Assembly (NCBI GenBank): GCA_022824865.1
Contig: JAJDZD010000042.1
Location: forward strand, 1 to 32,149
Direction: 5' to 3'
DNA length: 32,149 bases
Source: Chloroflexota bacterium
GTDB taxonomy: Bacteria; Chloroflexota; UBA11872
A program made the position numbers and the translations under genes. Under the pieces are notes generated by a model, which was not told the origin of the DNA, did not search any database, and worked only from the letters and a program-made list of their open reading frames with translations. Shown one piece after another: positions 25,188 through 32,108 of the stretch; position 1 is the first letter of the stretch, and every line of letters starts with the position of its first letter.

Positions 25188-26615
25188 ATGAACGTCGTGC
25201 TCGTCGTCTTCGACACCCTCCGCAAAGACCACCTCGGAGCCTACGGCAACGACTGGATCCGCACTCCCAGCTTTGATGCCTTTGCCGCCCAGGCCATCCG
25301 CTGCACCCGCGCCTTCCCCGAGGCCCTGCCCACCCTCCCCTTCCGTCGCGCCCTCCACACCGGCCAGCGCACCTTTCCCTACATCGGCCACCGCGACTAC
25401 AAGGGCGACTTCTCCGGCGCTCCCGGCTGGGGCCCCATCCCCGAGGAACAGGACACCGTCTCCGAACTTCTGACGGACGCCGGCTACCGCACCGCCCTCT
25501 TCACCGACTGCTACCACCAGTTCAAACCCAGCAAGAACTTCCACCGCGGCTTCGCTGAGTGGCAGTGGATCCGCGGCCAGGAAACCGACCGCTTCCGCTC
25601 CGGCCCCGCCCTCCCGCCCGACGCCATCCGCCGTCACGTCCCCGAGCGTCTGCCCGAGGCCCACCAGCGCCGCGAATTCTTCACCCAGTACCTCACCAAC
25701 AACCTGTTCCGGCGCGAGGAAGCCGACTTCTATCCCGCCCGCCTCTTCAACGACGCCGCCCGCTGGCTCTACGACAATGACGACGCCGAGAGCTTTTTTC
25801 TTGTCGTCGACTCCTTCGATCCCCACGAACCCTGGGAACCGCCCGCCAGCTACCGCCGGCTGTACGACCCGGATGACGACGTCACCGACATCATCCAGTC
25901 CCTCTACGCACCCAACGGCAACGTGCTCAACGAGCGCGAAGTCAAGCGCATCCAGGCCAACTACTCCGGCGAGGTCACCCTCTGCGACCGCTGGTTCGGC
26001 CACTTCATGGAACAGCTCGAACTCTCCGGCCGCGCCGACGAGACCATCGTCATCGTCGCCTCCGACCACGGCCACAACTTGCGCTACCCCGACGACAAGG
26101 ACCTCATCAGCAAGCAGGGCCATCCGCTCACCCGCGCCGTTGCCGACCTGGTGCTGCTGGTCCGCTACCCCGACCGCGCCCGCGCCGGCCAGACCTACGA
26201 CGGTCTCGTCACCAACACTGACATCGCCGCCACCGTCCTCGCCGCTGCCGGCGTTCAGGCCACCACCGAAGGCCGGGACATCGGCCCTGCCCTTCGTGAA
26301 AACCTGCCGTCCCACCGCTCGCACGTCAGCATCGGCTGGGGCCCGCTCATGACCGTCATAACCGACGACTGGTGGTGCAACGCCACCATCTGGGGCGAAG
26401 CTCCGCTCCTGCACAAGCTCCCCGACGACGAAATGCTCCGCACCAACGTCGCTGACGACCACCCCAACGTCGTCGAGGAACTCATCAACCTCGCCATCGC
26501 CGACGCCGGCGGCGAAATCCCCGCCCAATTCGCCGAGTTCAAAGACCGCCCCGGCTGCACCCCCTACCTCACCGCCATCCAAAAAGGCGAAGACTACGTA
26601 GCCCGCCGCCGCTAA
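25188..26615 (+). CDS. Sulfatase-like hydrolase with Thr at the formylglycine position
   Basis: The 475-residue product is of the sulfatase/alkaline-phosphatase superfamily. Asp9 in VVFDTLRKDHLGAYG and the Asp-His pair in VIVASDHGHNL are expected metal ligands, and FDPHEPW is a common family segment. The active-site motif, normally Cys/Ser-x-Pro-x-Arg before a TG, reads TLPFRRALHTGQ, so Thr49 takes the place of the residue converted to formylglycine. A classical sulfatase reaction is therefore doubtful; a Thr-nucleophile phosphodiesterase or phosphonate-type reaction is an alternative. The ATG at 25188 with GGGAG upstream is preferred to 25143. No signal peptide is seen, so it is cytoplasmic. 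It is a single gene flanked by Gfo/Idh genes. Confidence 0.85.
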   Translation: MNVVLVVFDTLRKDHLGAYGNDWIRTPSFDAFAAQAIRCTRAFPEALPTLPFRRALHTGQRTFPYIGHRDYKGDFSGAPGWGPIPEEQDTVSELLTDAGYRTALFTDCYHQFKPSKNFHRGFAEWQWIRGQETDRFRSGPALPPDAIRRHVPERLPEAHQRREFFTQYLTNNLFRREEADFYPARLFNDAARWLYDNDDAESFFLVVDSFDPHEPWEPPASYRRLYDPDDDVTDIIQSLYAPNGNVLNEREVKRIQANYSGEVTLCDRWFGHFMEQLELSGRADETIVIVASDHGHNLRYPDDKDLISKQGHPLTRAVADLVLLVRYPDRARAGQTYDGLVTNTDIAATVLAAAGVQATTEGRDIGPALRENLPSHRSHVSIGWGPLMTVITDDWWCNATIWGEAPLLHKLPDDEMLRTNVADDHPNVVEELINLAIADAGGEIPAQFAEFKDRPGCTPYLTAIQKGEDYVARRR

Positions 26616-26618
26616 CCC

Positions 26619-26748
26619 CCTGTTTCGCAGTCCAGTCTTTCTCCCTCTCCCTCGAGGGAGAGGGCCGGGGTGAGGGTGAAAAGCCTTGGGTCACTCAGAT
26701 GTCAATGCCGGGCAATTCCGCAAGCCACAAGAGTCCCTGCGAGACTCA
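26619..26748. repeat. Intergenic palindromic element, copy B
   Basis: Between two convergent genes lies CCCTCTCCCTC-GAGGGAGAGGG (a perfect 22-nt palindrome, 26643-26664), preceded by TCTTT and followed by GGGGTGAGGGT, as in copy A. Outer ends TGTTTCGCAG (26621-26630) and CTGCGAGACT (26737-26746) are imperfect inverted repeats (8 of 10). The position after both stop codons means it could also act as a two-way terminator. Confidence 0.7.
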
Positions 26749-26749
26749 G

Positions 26750-27814
26750 CTAGGCCACAAACTCCTCCAGCCGCACCGTCCGCCGCTCGTCACTGCTCCG
26801 CACCCCCGCCGCCGCAATCCGAATCGTATTCAGGTTGTCCCGGCTCGACGTCAGCGGCTGCCGGCCCTCATTCAGCGACGCCATCAACTCACCCATGCTC
26901 CCGCCGAACGCCTCCGGAAACCACGCCCCCTCGATCGGGAAGCGCACCCGCCGCTCCGGTTCGTCGCGCTGCGTCACCTCCACCCACTGCGGCGTCCCCG
27001 TAATCGAGCCCTGCGCGCCGTCGATGTGCCAGAACTCCGAATGCCCCGCTTTGCTTTGGACGATGTTGTTGAAGTGATCGATTGCCGTCAGGTCGCCGCT
27101 GTCGAATTGCAGCGCCAGCGTGTGACTCAACGGTGAAACTGCGTTCTGCCCTTGCATCATCGCCGTAGTCGCGCTCACCGCGTCAGGGGTTCGGCCGCTG
27201 AAGTGGCGGATCAGGTCCAGGAAGTGCACCCCGTGGTCCACGATGTTGAAATTCACCACGTCCCGCCACCACTTGTCCGGCTGGTCCTGGTAACTCCGAC
27301 GCACGTGCGCCACGCTGAACAGCGGACCGCAGATGCCCGAGTCGATCAACAGCTTGATCGCCACATGCGCCGGCGCCCAGCGCGCCTGCTGGTTGATCAT
27401 CAGCGTCACCCCGGCGTCCCGCGCCGAGTTCGACAGCCATGCCGCGTCCTCCCAGGTCATCGCAAACGGCTTCTGCGACAGGATTGGCTTCCCCGCCTCC
27501 AGCAGCGCTGGCCACAGTTCAAGTCGAGCGTGCGGATGCACCGCCAGGTCGATCACCTCAACCTGCGGGTTCTCCAGCACCACCCGCGGATCGGTTCCCG
27601 CCGCCTCGATCCCCCACCGCGCCTGCGTCGATTCCACCGCCGCCGCATCGATGTCGCTGCACGCCACCACCTCGTACCCGAAGTCCCGGTACGCCGGCAG
27701 GTGAGCCCCGTTCGCAATCCCTCCGCACCCGATCAACCCAATCCGGTAGTGCCGCCCTCGCGGCGCCTTCGGCCGATAGTCCTCGGGAGTCAGTCGCACA
27801 TCGTCCAGGTTCAT
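26750..27814 (-). CDS. Gfo/Idh/MocA family oxidoreductase with QKP motif
   Basis: The 354-residue product has the Rossmann motif GLIGCGGIANGAH and a C-terminal NIVDHGVHFLDLIRHF helix that carries the active-site Asp/His of the family. The usual Glu-Lys-Pro motif reads SQKP (residues 113-116), so the Lys is kept but the Glu is Gln. It should be an NAD(P)-dependent dehydrogenase of a sugar-like compound. The frame is open back to 28180, but that part overlaps the hairpin repeats; the ATG at 27814 (MNLDDVRLTPEDYRPK) with GAGG upstream is the sensible start. It is convergent with the sulfatase-like gene. Confidence 0.88.
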   Translation of the reverse strand: MNLDDVRLTPEDYRPKAPRGRHYRIGLIGCGGIANGAHLPAYRDFGYEVVACSDIDAAAVESTQARWGIEAAGTDPRVVLENPQVEVIDLAVHPHARLELWPALLEAGKPILSQKPFAMTWEDAAWLSNSARDAGVTLMINQQARWAPAHVAIKLLIDSGICGPLFSVAHVRRSYQDQPDKWWRDVVNFNIVDHGVHFLDLIRHFSGRTPDAVSATTAMMQGQNAVSPLSHTLALQFDSGDLTAIDHFNNIVQSKAGHSEFWHIDGAQGSITGTPQWVEVTQRDEPERRVRFPIEGAWFPEAFGGSMGELMASLNEGRQPLTSSRDNLNTIRIAAAGVRSSDERRTVRLEEFVA

Positions 27815-27880
27815 AGCCACCGCCTCGGCGCCGATCGACGAGAGAATGCCACGCTCGCCAGGCGTCACAATTGGCCCGCC

Positions 27881-27931
27881 CCCGCTCGTGGTGAGCCGGG
27901 CCGGTGTACTCACCGGACCGTGTCGAACCAC
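27881..27931. repeat. 51-bp hairpin repeat, copy 1
   Basis: It begins CCCGCTCGTGGTGAGCC and ends GTGTCGAACCAC, so GTGGT and ACCAC form an outer stem. The middle holds CCGGTG-TACT-CACCGG, a 6-bp inner stem. It is identical at both ends to the second copy 18 bp downstream apart from one base. Confidence 0.8.
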
Positions 27932-27949
27932 CCCCCCGCCGGACCCCAC

Positions 27950-28000
27950 CCCGTTCGTGGTGAGCCGACCGGGAGTCTTCGGACGGTCGTGTCGAACCAC
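27950..28000. repeat. 51-bp hairpin repeat, copy 2
   Basis: It begins CCCGTTCGTGGTGAGCC and ends GTGTCGAACCAC like copy 1, but the centre differs. GACCG and CGGTC pair around a larger loop, where copy 1 pairs CCGGTG with CACCGG. The conserved arms with a changed yet still self-complementary centre suggest that structure is what is kept. Confidence 0.8.
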
Positions 28001-28043
28001 AGAGCCGACAGCACCCAAGCTCTCCCCCTCCCGTCTTGCGTAC

Positions 28044-28062
28044 GGCCGGTTTCTAACCGGCC
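28044..28062. repeat. 8-bp perfect hairpin
   Basis: GGCCGGTT-TCT-AACCGGCC forms a perfect 8-bp stem with a 3-nt loop. It lies just downstream of the two 51-bp repeats and may be a related remnant or a terminator; TCTTCT follows on the plus strand, which is too weak to call termination. Confidence 0.5.
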
Positions 28063-28269
28063 TCTTCTGAGCACCCAACCACCTAACCCCACCCAAGCCA
28101 CACCGCCCGCTCAGCCAGATCGAATGCACCCAACCTCCTCCTCCATCACTCACTCCTCGTTTACTGTGACAACCTCGCAACGCGGCGCACCATCGACCGA
28201 CCGCGGCCTGCCCGGCCGGGCATCATGGGAGGCACTGGGGGCGCACGTTTCCACTACTGAGGTGACGGC

Positions 28270-30147
28270 TTGATCACGAACCGGACCGACTCACGCCAGG
28301 CTGACGCTGGATATCAGGGCTCACACCGTGCCTACGACTCGGTCGTAATCCCCGATGTCCTCATCCCGGCCCGCGACGGCGTGCAATTGGCCGCCGACCT
28401 CTACCTGCCCGCCCTCAACGGCCGTGCGCTCGACGCAGAGTTCCCCGCCCTGATTGAACGCACGCCCTACCTGAAGGACTCCGGCCGCTACGCTCGCAAG
28501 GCGCACTGGTTCGCGCGTCGCGGCTACGCGGTCATCATCAACGACGTCCGTGGCCGCGGCCGCTCCGGCGGCGAGTGGTATCCCTTCGCTAAGGAAGCCC
28601 CCGACGGCTACGACGCCGTGGAGTGGATCGCGGTCCAGCCCTGGTGCAACGGCCGCGTCGGCACCATGGGCGCCTCCTACGCCGGGTCCGACCAGAGCGC
28701 CCTCGCCACCCTCAATCCGCCGCACCTCCGCGCCCAGCTCGTCGGCCAGGGCACCAGCAACTACCTCATTTCCTCTATGCGCCAGGGCGGCGCTCTCGAA
28801 CAGCGCTTCATCAGCTACGCCTACCGCATGGCCATTACCAGCCAGGAGGCCGGGGCTGACCCCGACTTGGAGCGCGTTCTCCGCGCCGAGTTCGATCGTG
28901 TACCCGAGATCCTCGGCCCGCCTCTTCGCTTCCGCCCCGGCCGCACCGCCCTCAGGTTCCTGCCGCTCTACGAGCAATGGGCCTGGGACATCCTTACGCA
29001 CGGGGGCAGCGGCCCCTACTGGTCCCAGCGCGGCTACACCATCGACGAGTACTGGCACGAGCACGCCGACGTCCCCGTCCTCTTCCAGAGCGGCTGGTAC
29101 GACACCTATCCCCGCGGCGCCATCGCCAACTTCCACGCCCTCGGCCGCCGCAAGGCCAGCCCCATGTCGCTGCTCCTCGGCCACTGGCGCCACGGCGAGC
29201 TCACGACCGAGGAGACTTCCGCCGGCGACGTGGACCTCGGCCTCGAGTCCGCGCTGCCCCTCTACGACGACCTGCGCCTCCGCTTCTTCGATCACTACCT
29301 CAAGGACATGGAAACCGGCCTCGACCGCGAGCCGCCCGTCCGCTACTTCGTCATGGGCGGACAGCTCGGCCGCTCGCCGGCCGACCTCGAAGGCCGCCTT
29401 TGGCACGGCGGCCGTTGGGAAACGTCCGACCAGTGGCCCCCGCCCGACGCCGCCGAGACCGCCCTCTATCTGCAAGCGGACGGCTCCCTTGCCACGGAAC
29501 CACCCGGCGTCCCGACCGACCCAACCCGCTACACCTTCGACCCGCGCAATCCCGTCCCCACCACCGGCGGCTCCATCAGCGCCGCCGAGGAGGCGCTGCC
29601 CTCCGGCGGCTTCGACCAGCGCGGCCAGCCCGGCCGCTTCCACGGCCACCACGACACCCTCTCCCTGGCCAGCCGTCCCGACGTGCTCAGCTTCGAGACA
29701 GCCCCGTTTGACGGACCGTTCGAGATTGCCGGCCCCGTCGAAGTCGTGCTCTTCGCCTCCAGCAGCGCCGTCGACACCGATTTCACTGCCAAGCTCCTTG
29801 ACGTCTATCCCCACAGCCAGGCCACGCCCGGCGGCTACGAGCTCAATCTGGCCGACAGCATCCTCCGCGCCCGCTATCGCAACGGCTTCGACCGCGAGGA
29901 GTTCCTGGAGCCGGACGAGGTCCACGAGTTCCGCATCGTCCTTTATCCAACCGCCAACCGCTTCGCCCCCGGCCACCGCCTGCGCGTGGACATCTCCTCC
30001 TCCAACTACCCCCGCTTCGACGCCAACCCCAACACCGGCGAGCCCCTGGGCGAATCCCGGCGCGTCGAGCCGGCCCACCAGGCCGTCTACCACGACCCCA
30101 ACCACCCCAGCCGCCTCCTCATCCACGCCCGACCTGCTGCCACGTGA
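28270..30147 (+). CDS. CocE/NonD family hydrolase (X-Pro dipeptidyl-peptidase S15-like)
   Basis: The 625-residue product has the CocE plan: an alpha/beta-hydrolase core with the nucleophile elbow GTMGASYAG (Ser136), an acid in GWYDTYPRG (Asp278) and the histidine in GHWRHG (His308). A helical cap lies between, and a C-terminal jelly-roll domain (from about residue 380; FEIAGPVEVVLFAS, HRLRVDISSSNYPRFDANP) follows. Relatives cleave esters, beta-lactam side chains or X-Pro peptides; the substrate here is open. No signal peptide is evident. The start is TTG at 28270, justified by GAGGTGA at 28259-28265. It precedes the macro-domain gene by 377 nt filled with repeats. Confidence 0.9.
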   Translation: MITNRTDSRQADAGYQGSHRAYDSVVIPDVLIPARDGVQLAADLYLPALNGRALDAEFPALIERTPYLKDSGRYARKAHWFARRGYAVIINDVRGRGRSGGEWYPFAKEAPDGYDAVEWIAVQPWCNGRVGTMGASYAGSDQSALATLNPPHLRAQLVGQGTSNYLISSMRQGGALEQRFISYAYRMAITSQEAGADPDLERVLRAEFDRVPEILGPPLRFRPGRTALRFLPLYEQWAWDILTHGGSGPYWSQRGYTIDEYWHEHADVPVLFQSGWYDTYPRGAIANFHALGRRKASPMSLLLGHWRHGELTTEETSAGDVDLGLESALPLYDDLRLRFFDHYLKDMETGLDREPPVRYFVMGGQLGRSPADLEGRLWHGGRWETSDQWPPPDAAETALYLQADGSLATEPPGVPTDPTRYTFDPRNPVPTTGGSISAAEEALPSGGFDQRGQPGRFHGHHDTLSLASRPDVLSFETAPFDGPFEIAGPVEVVLFASSSAVDTDFTAKLLDVYPHSQATPGGYELNLADSILRARYRNGFDREEFLEPDEVHEFRIVLYPTANRFAPGHRLRVDISSSNYPRFDANPNTGEPLGESRRVEPAHQAVYHDPNHPSRLLIHARPAAT

Positions 30148-30167
30148 CCGTCTGCTGCCCAAAACGG

Positions 30168-30513
30168 ACCTCTGCAATGTGCCCGTCGCCCTCGGAGCCG
30201 CGTCCCTTCCTGCTCAGTCTCCCCCTGCGCGAGCAACTGGGTGGGATCGCAAACAGACCCGTCAGCAAAGCGCCCATCTCTCCCTCTCCCTTGAGGAGAC
30301 CCTTGTACAGCGCCCTTCCCCTTGAAAGGAGACGCCGTCTTATTCCCTCTCCCTGGCAGGGAGAGGGCTAGGGTGAGGGTCGAAAGCCCGGAAGTCCTCC
30401 CAAGCCCCGAGCCAACCACGCGGCCTCCTCGCCGCCGCCGTTCTTCCCCTCTCCTGGGGGAAAGACAAGGGGGGCTTCCGGGCAACCGCTCCCGAATTGG
30501 GCAAGATTCTCTG
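30168..30513. repeat. Composite palindromic repeat region (copy C and degenerate copies)
   Basis: The gap between the CocE-like and macro genes contains no gene. From 30338 it has TCTTATTCCCTCTCCC-TGGCA-GGGAGAGGG then TAGGGTGAGGGTCGAAAGCCC, matching copies A and B. A worn copy (CTCCCTCTCCCTTGAGGAG) lies near 30283. A third version near 30451 ends in CTTCCGGGCAACCGCTC (30475-30491), 16 of 17 bases identical to copy A at 19236-19252. The left part (ACCTCTGCAATGTGCCC, 30168-30184) resembles the left end of copy A. Confidence 0.65.
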
Positions 30514-30524
30514 AAGGAGGAGAC

Positions 30525-31061
30525 ATGATTGAACTCTTGGTCGAATCGACCCGCCTGACCCTCGTCCAGGGCGACATCACCGTCCAGCAGGTCGACGCCA
30601 TCGTGAACGCTGCCAATGCCGCCCTCAGGGGCGGTGGCGGCGTGGATGGGGCCATTCACCGTGCCGGCGGACCCGACATCATGGCCGAGTGCCGCCAGAT
30701 CGGCGGCTGCCCCACCGGCCAGGCCGTCCGCACCACCGCCGGCCGTCTGCCCGCCGACCACGTCATCCATACCGTCGGCCCGGTCTGGTCGGGCGGAGAC
30801 GCCGGCGAGCCCGACCTCCTCGCCTCCGCCTATCGCCGCTCCCTTGAACTCGCCGCCGCGCACGGCGCCCGCACCGTCGCCTTCCCATCCATCAGCACCG
30901 GCGTCTATGGCTACCCAAAGGACATGGCCTCGGAGACCGCACTGGATGCTGTGAGCACCGCCGTCGCCAATCTCGACATCGACGAAGTGCGCTTCGTGGT
31001 CTTCGGCGACGACGATCTGGCGACCTACCGGCAGGCGATGCAGGCCCGGGCTTCCCTGTGA
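30525..31061 (+). CDS. Macro domain protein (O-acetyl-ADP-ribose deacetylase-like)
   Basis: The 178-residue product is a single macro domain of the MacroD/YmdB type, which binds ADP-ribose and removes acetyl or ADP-ribosyl groups. Asp17 in QGDIT contacts adenine. Asn31 and Asp41 in NAANAALRGGGGVDGAIH are the catalytic pair, and the SISTGVYGYP phosphate loop is intact. AAGGAGG at 30514-30520 is a near-ideal ribosome site for the ATG. Its stop overlaps the start of the methyltransferase gene (GTGA), so the two are translationally coupled. No ADP-ribosyltransferase partner is in the window. Confidence 0.95.
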   Translation: MIELLVESTRLTLVQGDITVQQVDAIVNAANAALRGGGGVDGAIHRAGGPDIMAECRQIGGCPTGQAVRTTAGRLPADHVIHTVGPVWSGGDAGEPDLLASAYRRSLELAAAHGARTVAFPSISTGVYGYPKDMASETALDAVSTAVANLDIDEVRFVVFGDDDLATYRQAMQARASL

Positions 31062-31699
31062 CGGACGACGCCGAACAACGCGCCGCCCGCCGCACCCGCG
31101 AGCACTGGGAGGCCAGGTACCGGCAACGCGAAACGCCCTGGGATGACGGCCGACCCTGGCGCCCGCTGCCCGATCTCCTTGCCCGCTTCGCCCCGCCCGG
31201 CGGACGCCTGCTCGACATCGGCTGCGGCCTCGGCGGCAAAGCCGCCCAGATGGCCGCCCTCGGCTACCGCGTCCTCGGCGTCGACATCTCTCAGGCCGCG
31301 ATCGACGAGGCCCGCCGCCTCACCGCCAACACCAACGGCGAACTGGAACTCCGCCGTACGGACTTCCTCAAGGAATCACCCGATAACCCATTTGACCTCG
31401 CCTTCGACCGCAGCGTCTGGGCCACCTTCGACGAGTCGGGCCGCGCCGCGTTCGCCGGCCAGGTGGCCGAATGGCTCGTGCCCGGCGGCCACTGGATCAG
31501 CCTCACCGGCTGCGCCGACAACCGCGATCCCGAAACCGGCGAACCCGACCCGCGCGGCTATCCCAGGCACCCGCTCCAGGTCATCGTCGCCTGCTGCGAA
31601 CCCCACTTCGAAATCCTCGAAGTCACCCGCCAACCCTTCGGCGCAACCCCCGACACCGACTTCACCGCCTGGGTAACCATCCTCCGCGCCCGCACCTGA
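31058..31699 (+). CDS. Class I SAM-dependent methyltransferase (TPMT/tellurite-resistance-like)
   Basis: The 213-residue product has the SAM-binding motif I LLDIGCGLGG (residues 51-60), the acidic end of strand 2 in VLGVDISQ, and a FDLAFDRSVWATFDE segment. HWEARYRQRETPWDDGRP near the N-terminus is typical of the thiopurine S-methyltransferase-like group, which methylates S, Se, Te or small molecules. The start is a GTG within the last codons of the macro gene (4-nt overlap). The substrate is unknown; coupling to an ADP-ribose enzyme might mean a shared detoxification or repair role, but that is speculation. Confidence 0.9.
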   Translation: MTDDAEQRAARRTREHWEARYRQRETPWDDGRPWRPLPDLLARFAPPGGRLLDIGCGLGGKAAQMAALGYRVLGVDISQAAIDEARRLTANTNGELELRRTDFLKESPDNPFDLAFDRSVWATFDESGRAAFAGQVAEWLVPGGHWISLTGCADNRDPETGEPDPRGYPRHPLQVIVACCEPHFEILEVTRQPFGATPDTDFTAWVTILRART

Positions 31700-31742
31700 C
31701 CACGGCCCTGCAGACCCCTCACGCGATCCTGCCCGACCGCGC

Positions 31743-31771
31743 TTGGCATCCGCACTCCATGAGTGTACAAT
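31743..31771 (+). promoter_or_regulatory. Sigma-70-type promoter
   Basis: TTGGCA (31743-31748) and TACAAT (31766-31771) each match the consensus boxes at five of six bases and are 17 bp apart. Transcription would start near 31778 and run into a leader of about 330 nt before the TTG start at 32109. It is the best promoter seen in the window. Confidence 0.7.
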
Positions 31772-31936
31772 AGACCCGCTGTCTCGACAAGCCACTAGCT
31801 GATGCCCCGCCGCCGCCCCTCACCCGACGCTCCAGCCTGCCCCTGCGCGTCGTCCCCGGCCGCGGCTGTACCCATACCTCACCCTGCTCCCACCACGAAC
31901 TATTCGGTTCCGACGCACCTCAAAAATCCGCCAAAT

Positions 31937-31993
31937 CTCGCGCCCCCCGGGCCGGGAACACCCCTAAGGGGTTCCCGGCCCGGCGGGCGCGAG
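31937..31993 (+). promoter_or_regulatory. 25-bp hairpin in the leader of the right-edge gene
   Basis: CTCGCGCCC (31937-31945) pairs with GGGCGCGAG (31985-31993). After one C/C mismatch, CCGGGCCGGGAA pairs with TTCCCGGCCCGG, then a 2-nt bulge, then CCCC pairs with GGGG around a TAA loop. No T-run follows on the plus strand, so it is not a standard terminator; an attenuator, RNA-binding site or long REP-like hairpin is possible. Confidence 0.7.
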
Positions 31994-32108
31994 TACCCCC
32001 ACAAAACCCCCGCCGCCAGACCCGGATATACTCGGGCGCCGGTCACCTGAACCGGCACGGCCCGGCGGCTGCGGCACCATTCCGCCCGCTCGCAAACGGA
32101 GGCGCGCC

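Larger units (their letters stand above)
27815..28269. other. 455-bp divergent intergenic region rich in hairpins
   Basis: No convincing gene is seen. The region holds two 51-bp hairpin repeats (27881-27931 and 27950-28000), an 8-bp hairpin at 28044-28062 and a perfect 14-nt palindrome TGCCCGGCCGGGCA at 28209-28222, about 50 nt before the CocE-like gene, which might be an operator. C-rich sequence fills the rest. No promoter with both boxes close to consensus was found. Confidence 0.6.
31700..32108 (+). other. 409-bp intergenic region with promoter and structured leader
   Basis: After the methyltransferase stop there is no convincing gene. A Pro/Arg-rich 82-codon frame at 31802-32050 has no ribosome site and spans the hairpin. 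The region holds a sigma-70-type promoter at 31743-31771 and a 25-bp hairpin at 31937-31993. A second possible -10 (TATACT, 32027-32032) lacks a good -35. Confidence 0.6.

Noticed and set aside
25167-26582. 471-codon open frame on the minus strand
   Set aside because: It is antisense to the sulfatase-like gene, whose motifs establish the real strand.
27881-28000. Two spaced similar repeats as a possible CRISPR
   Set aside because: Only two units, repeat centres differ, the spacer is 18 bp, and no cas gene is near.
28321-30177. 618-codon open frame on the minus strand
   Set aside because: It mirrors the CocE-like gene codon for codon, with Val/Gly/Ala/Glu-rich composition and no motif.
31802-32050. 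82-codon frame MPRRRPSPDAP...
   Set aside because: Pro/Arg-rich, no ribosome site, and it spans the 25-bp hairpin; it reads as leader sequence.
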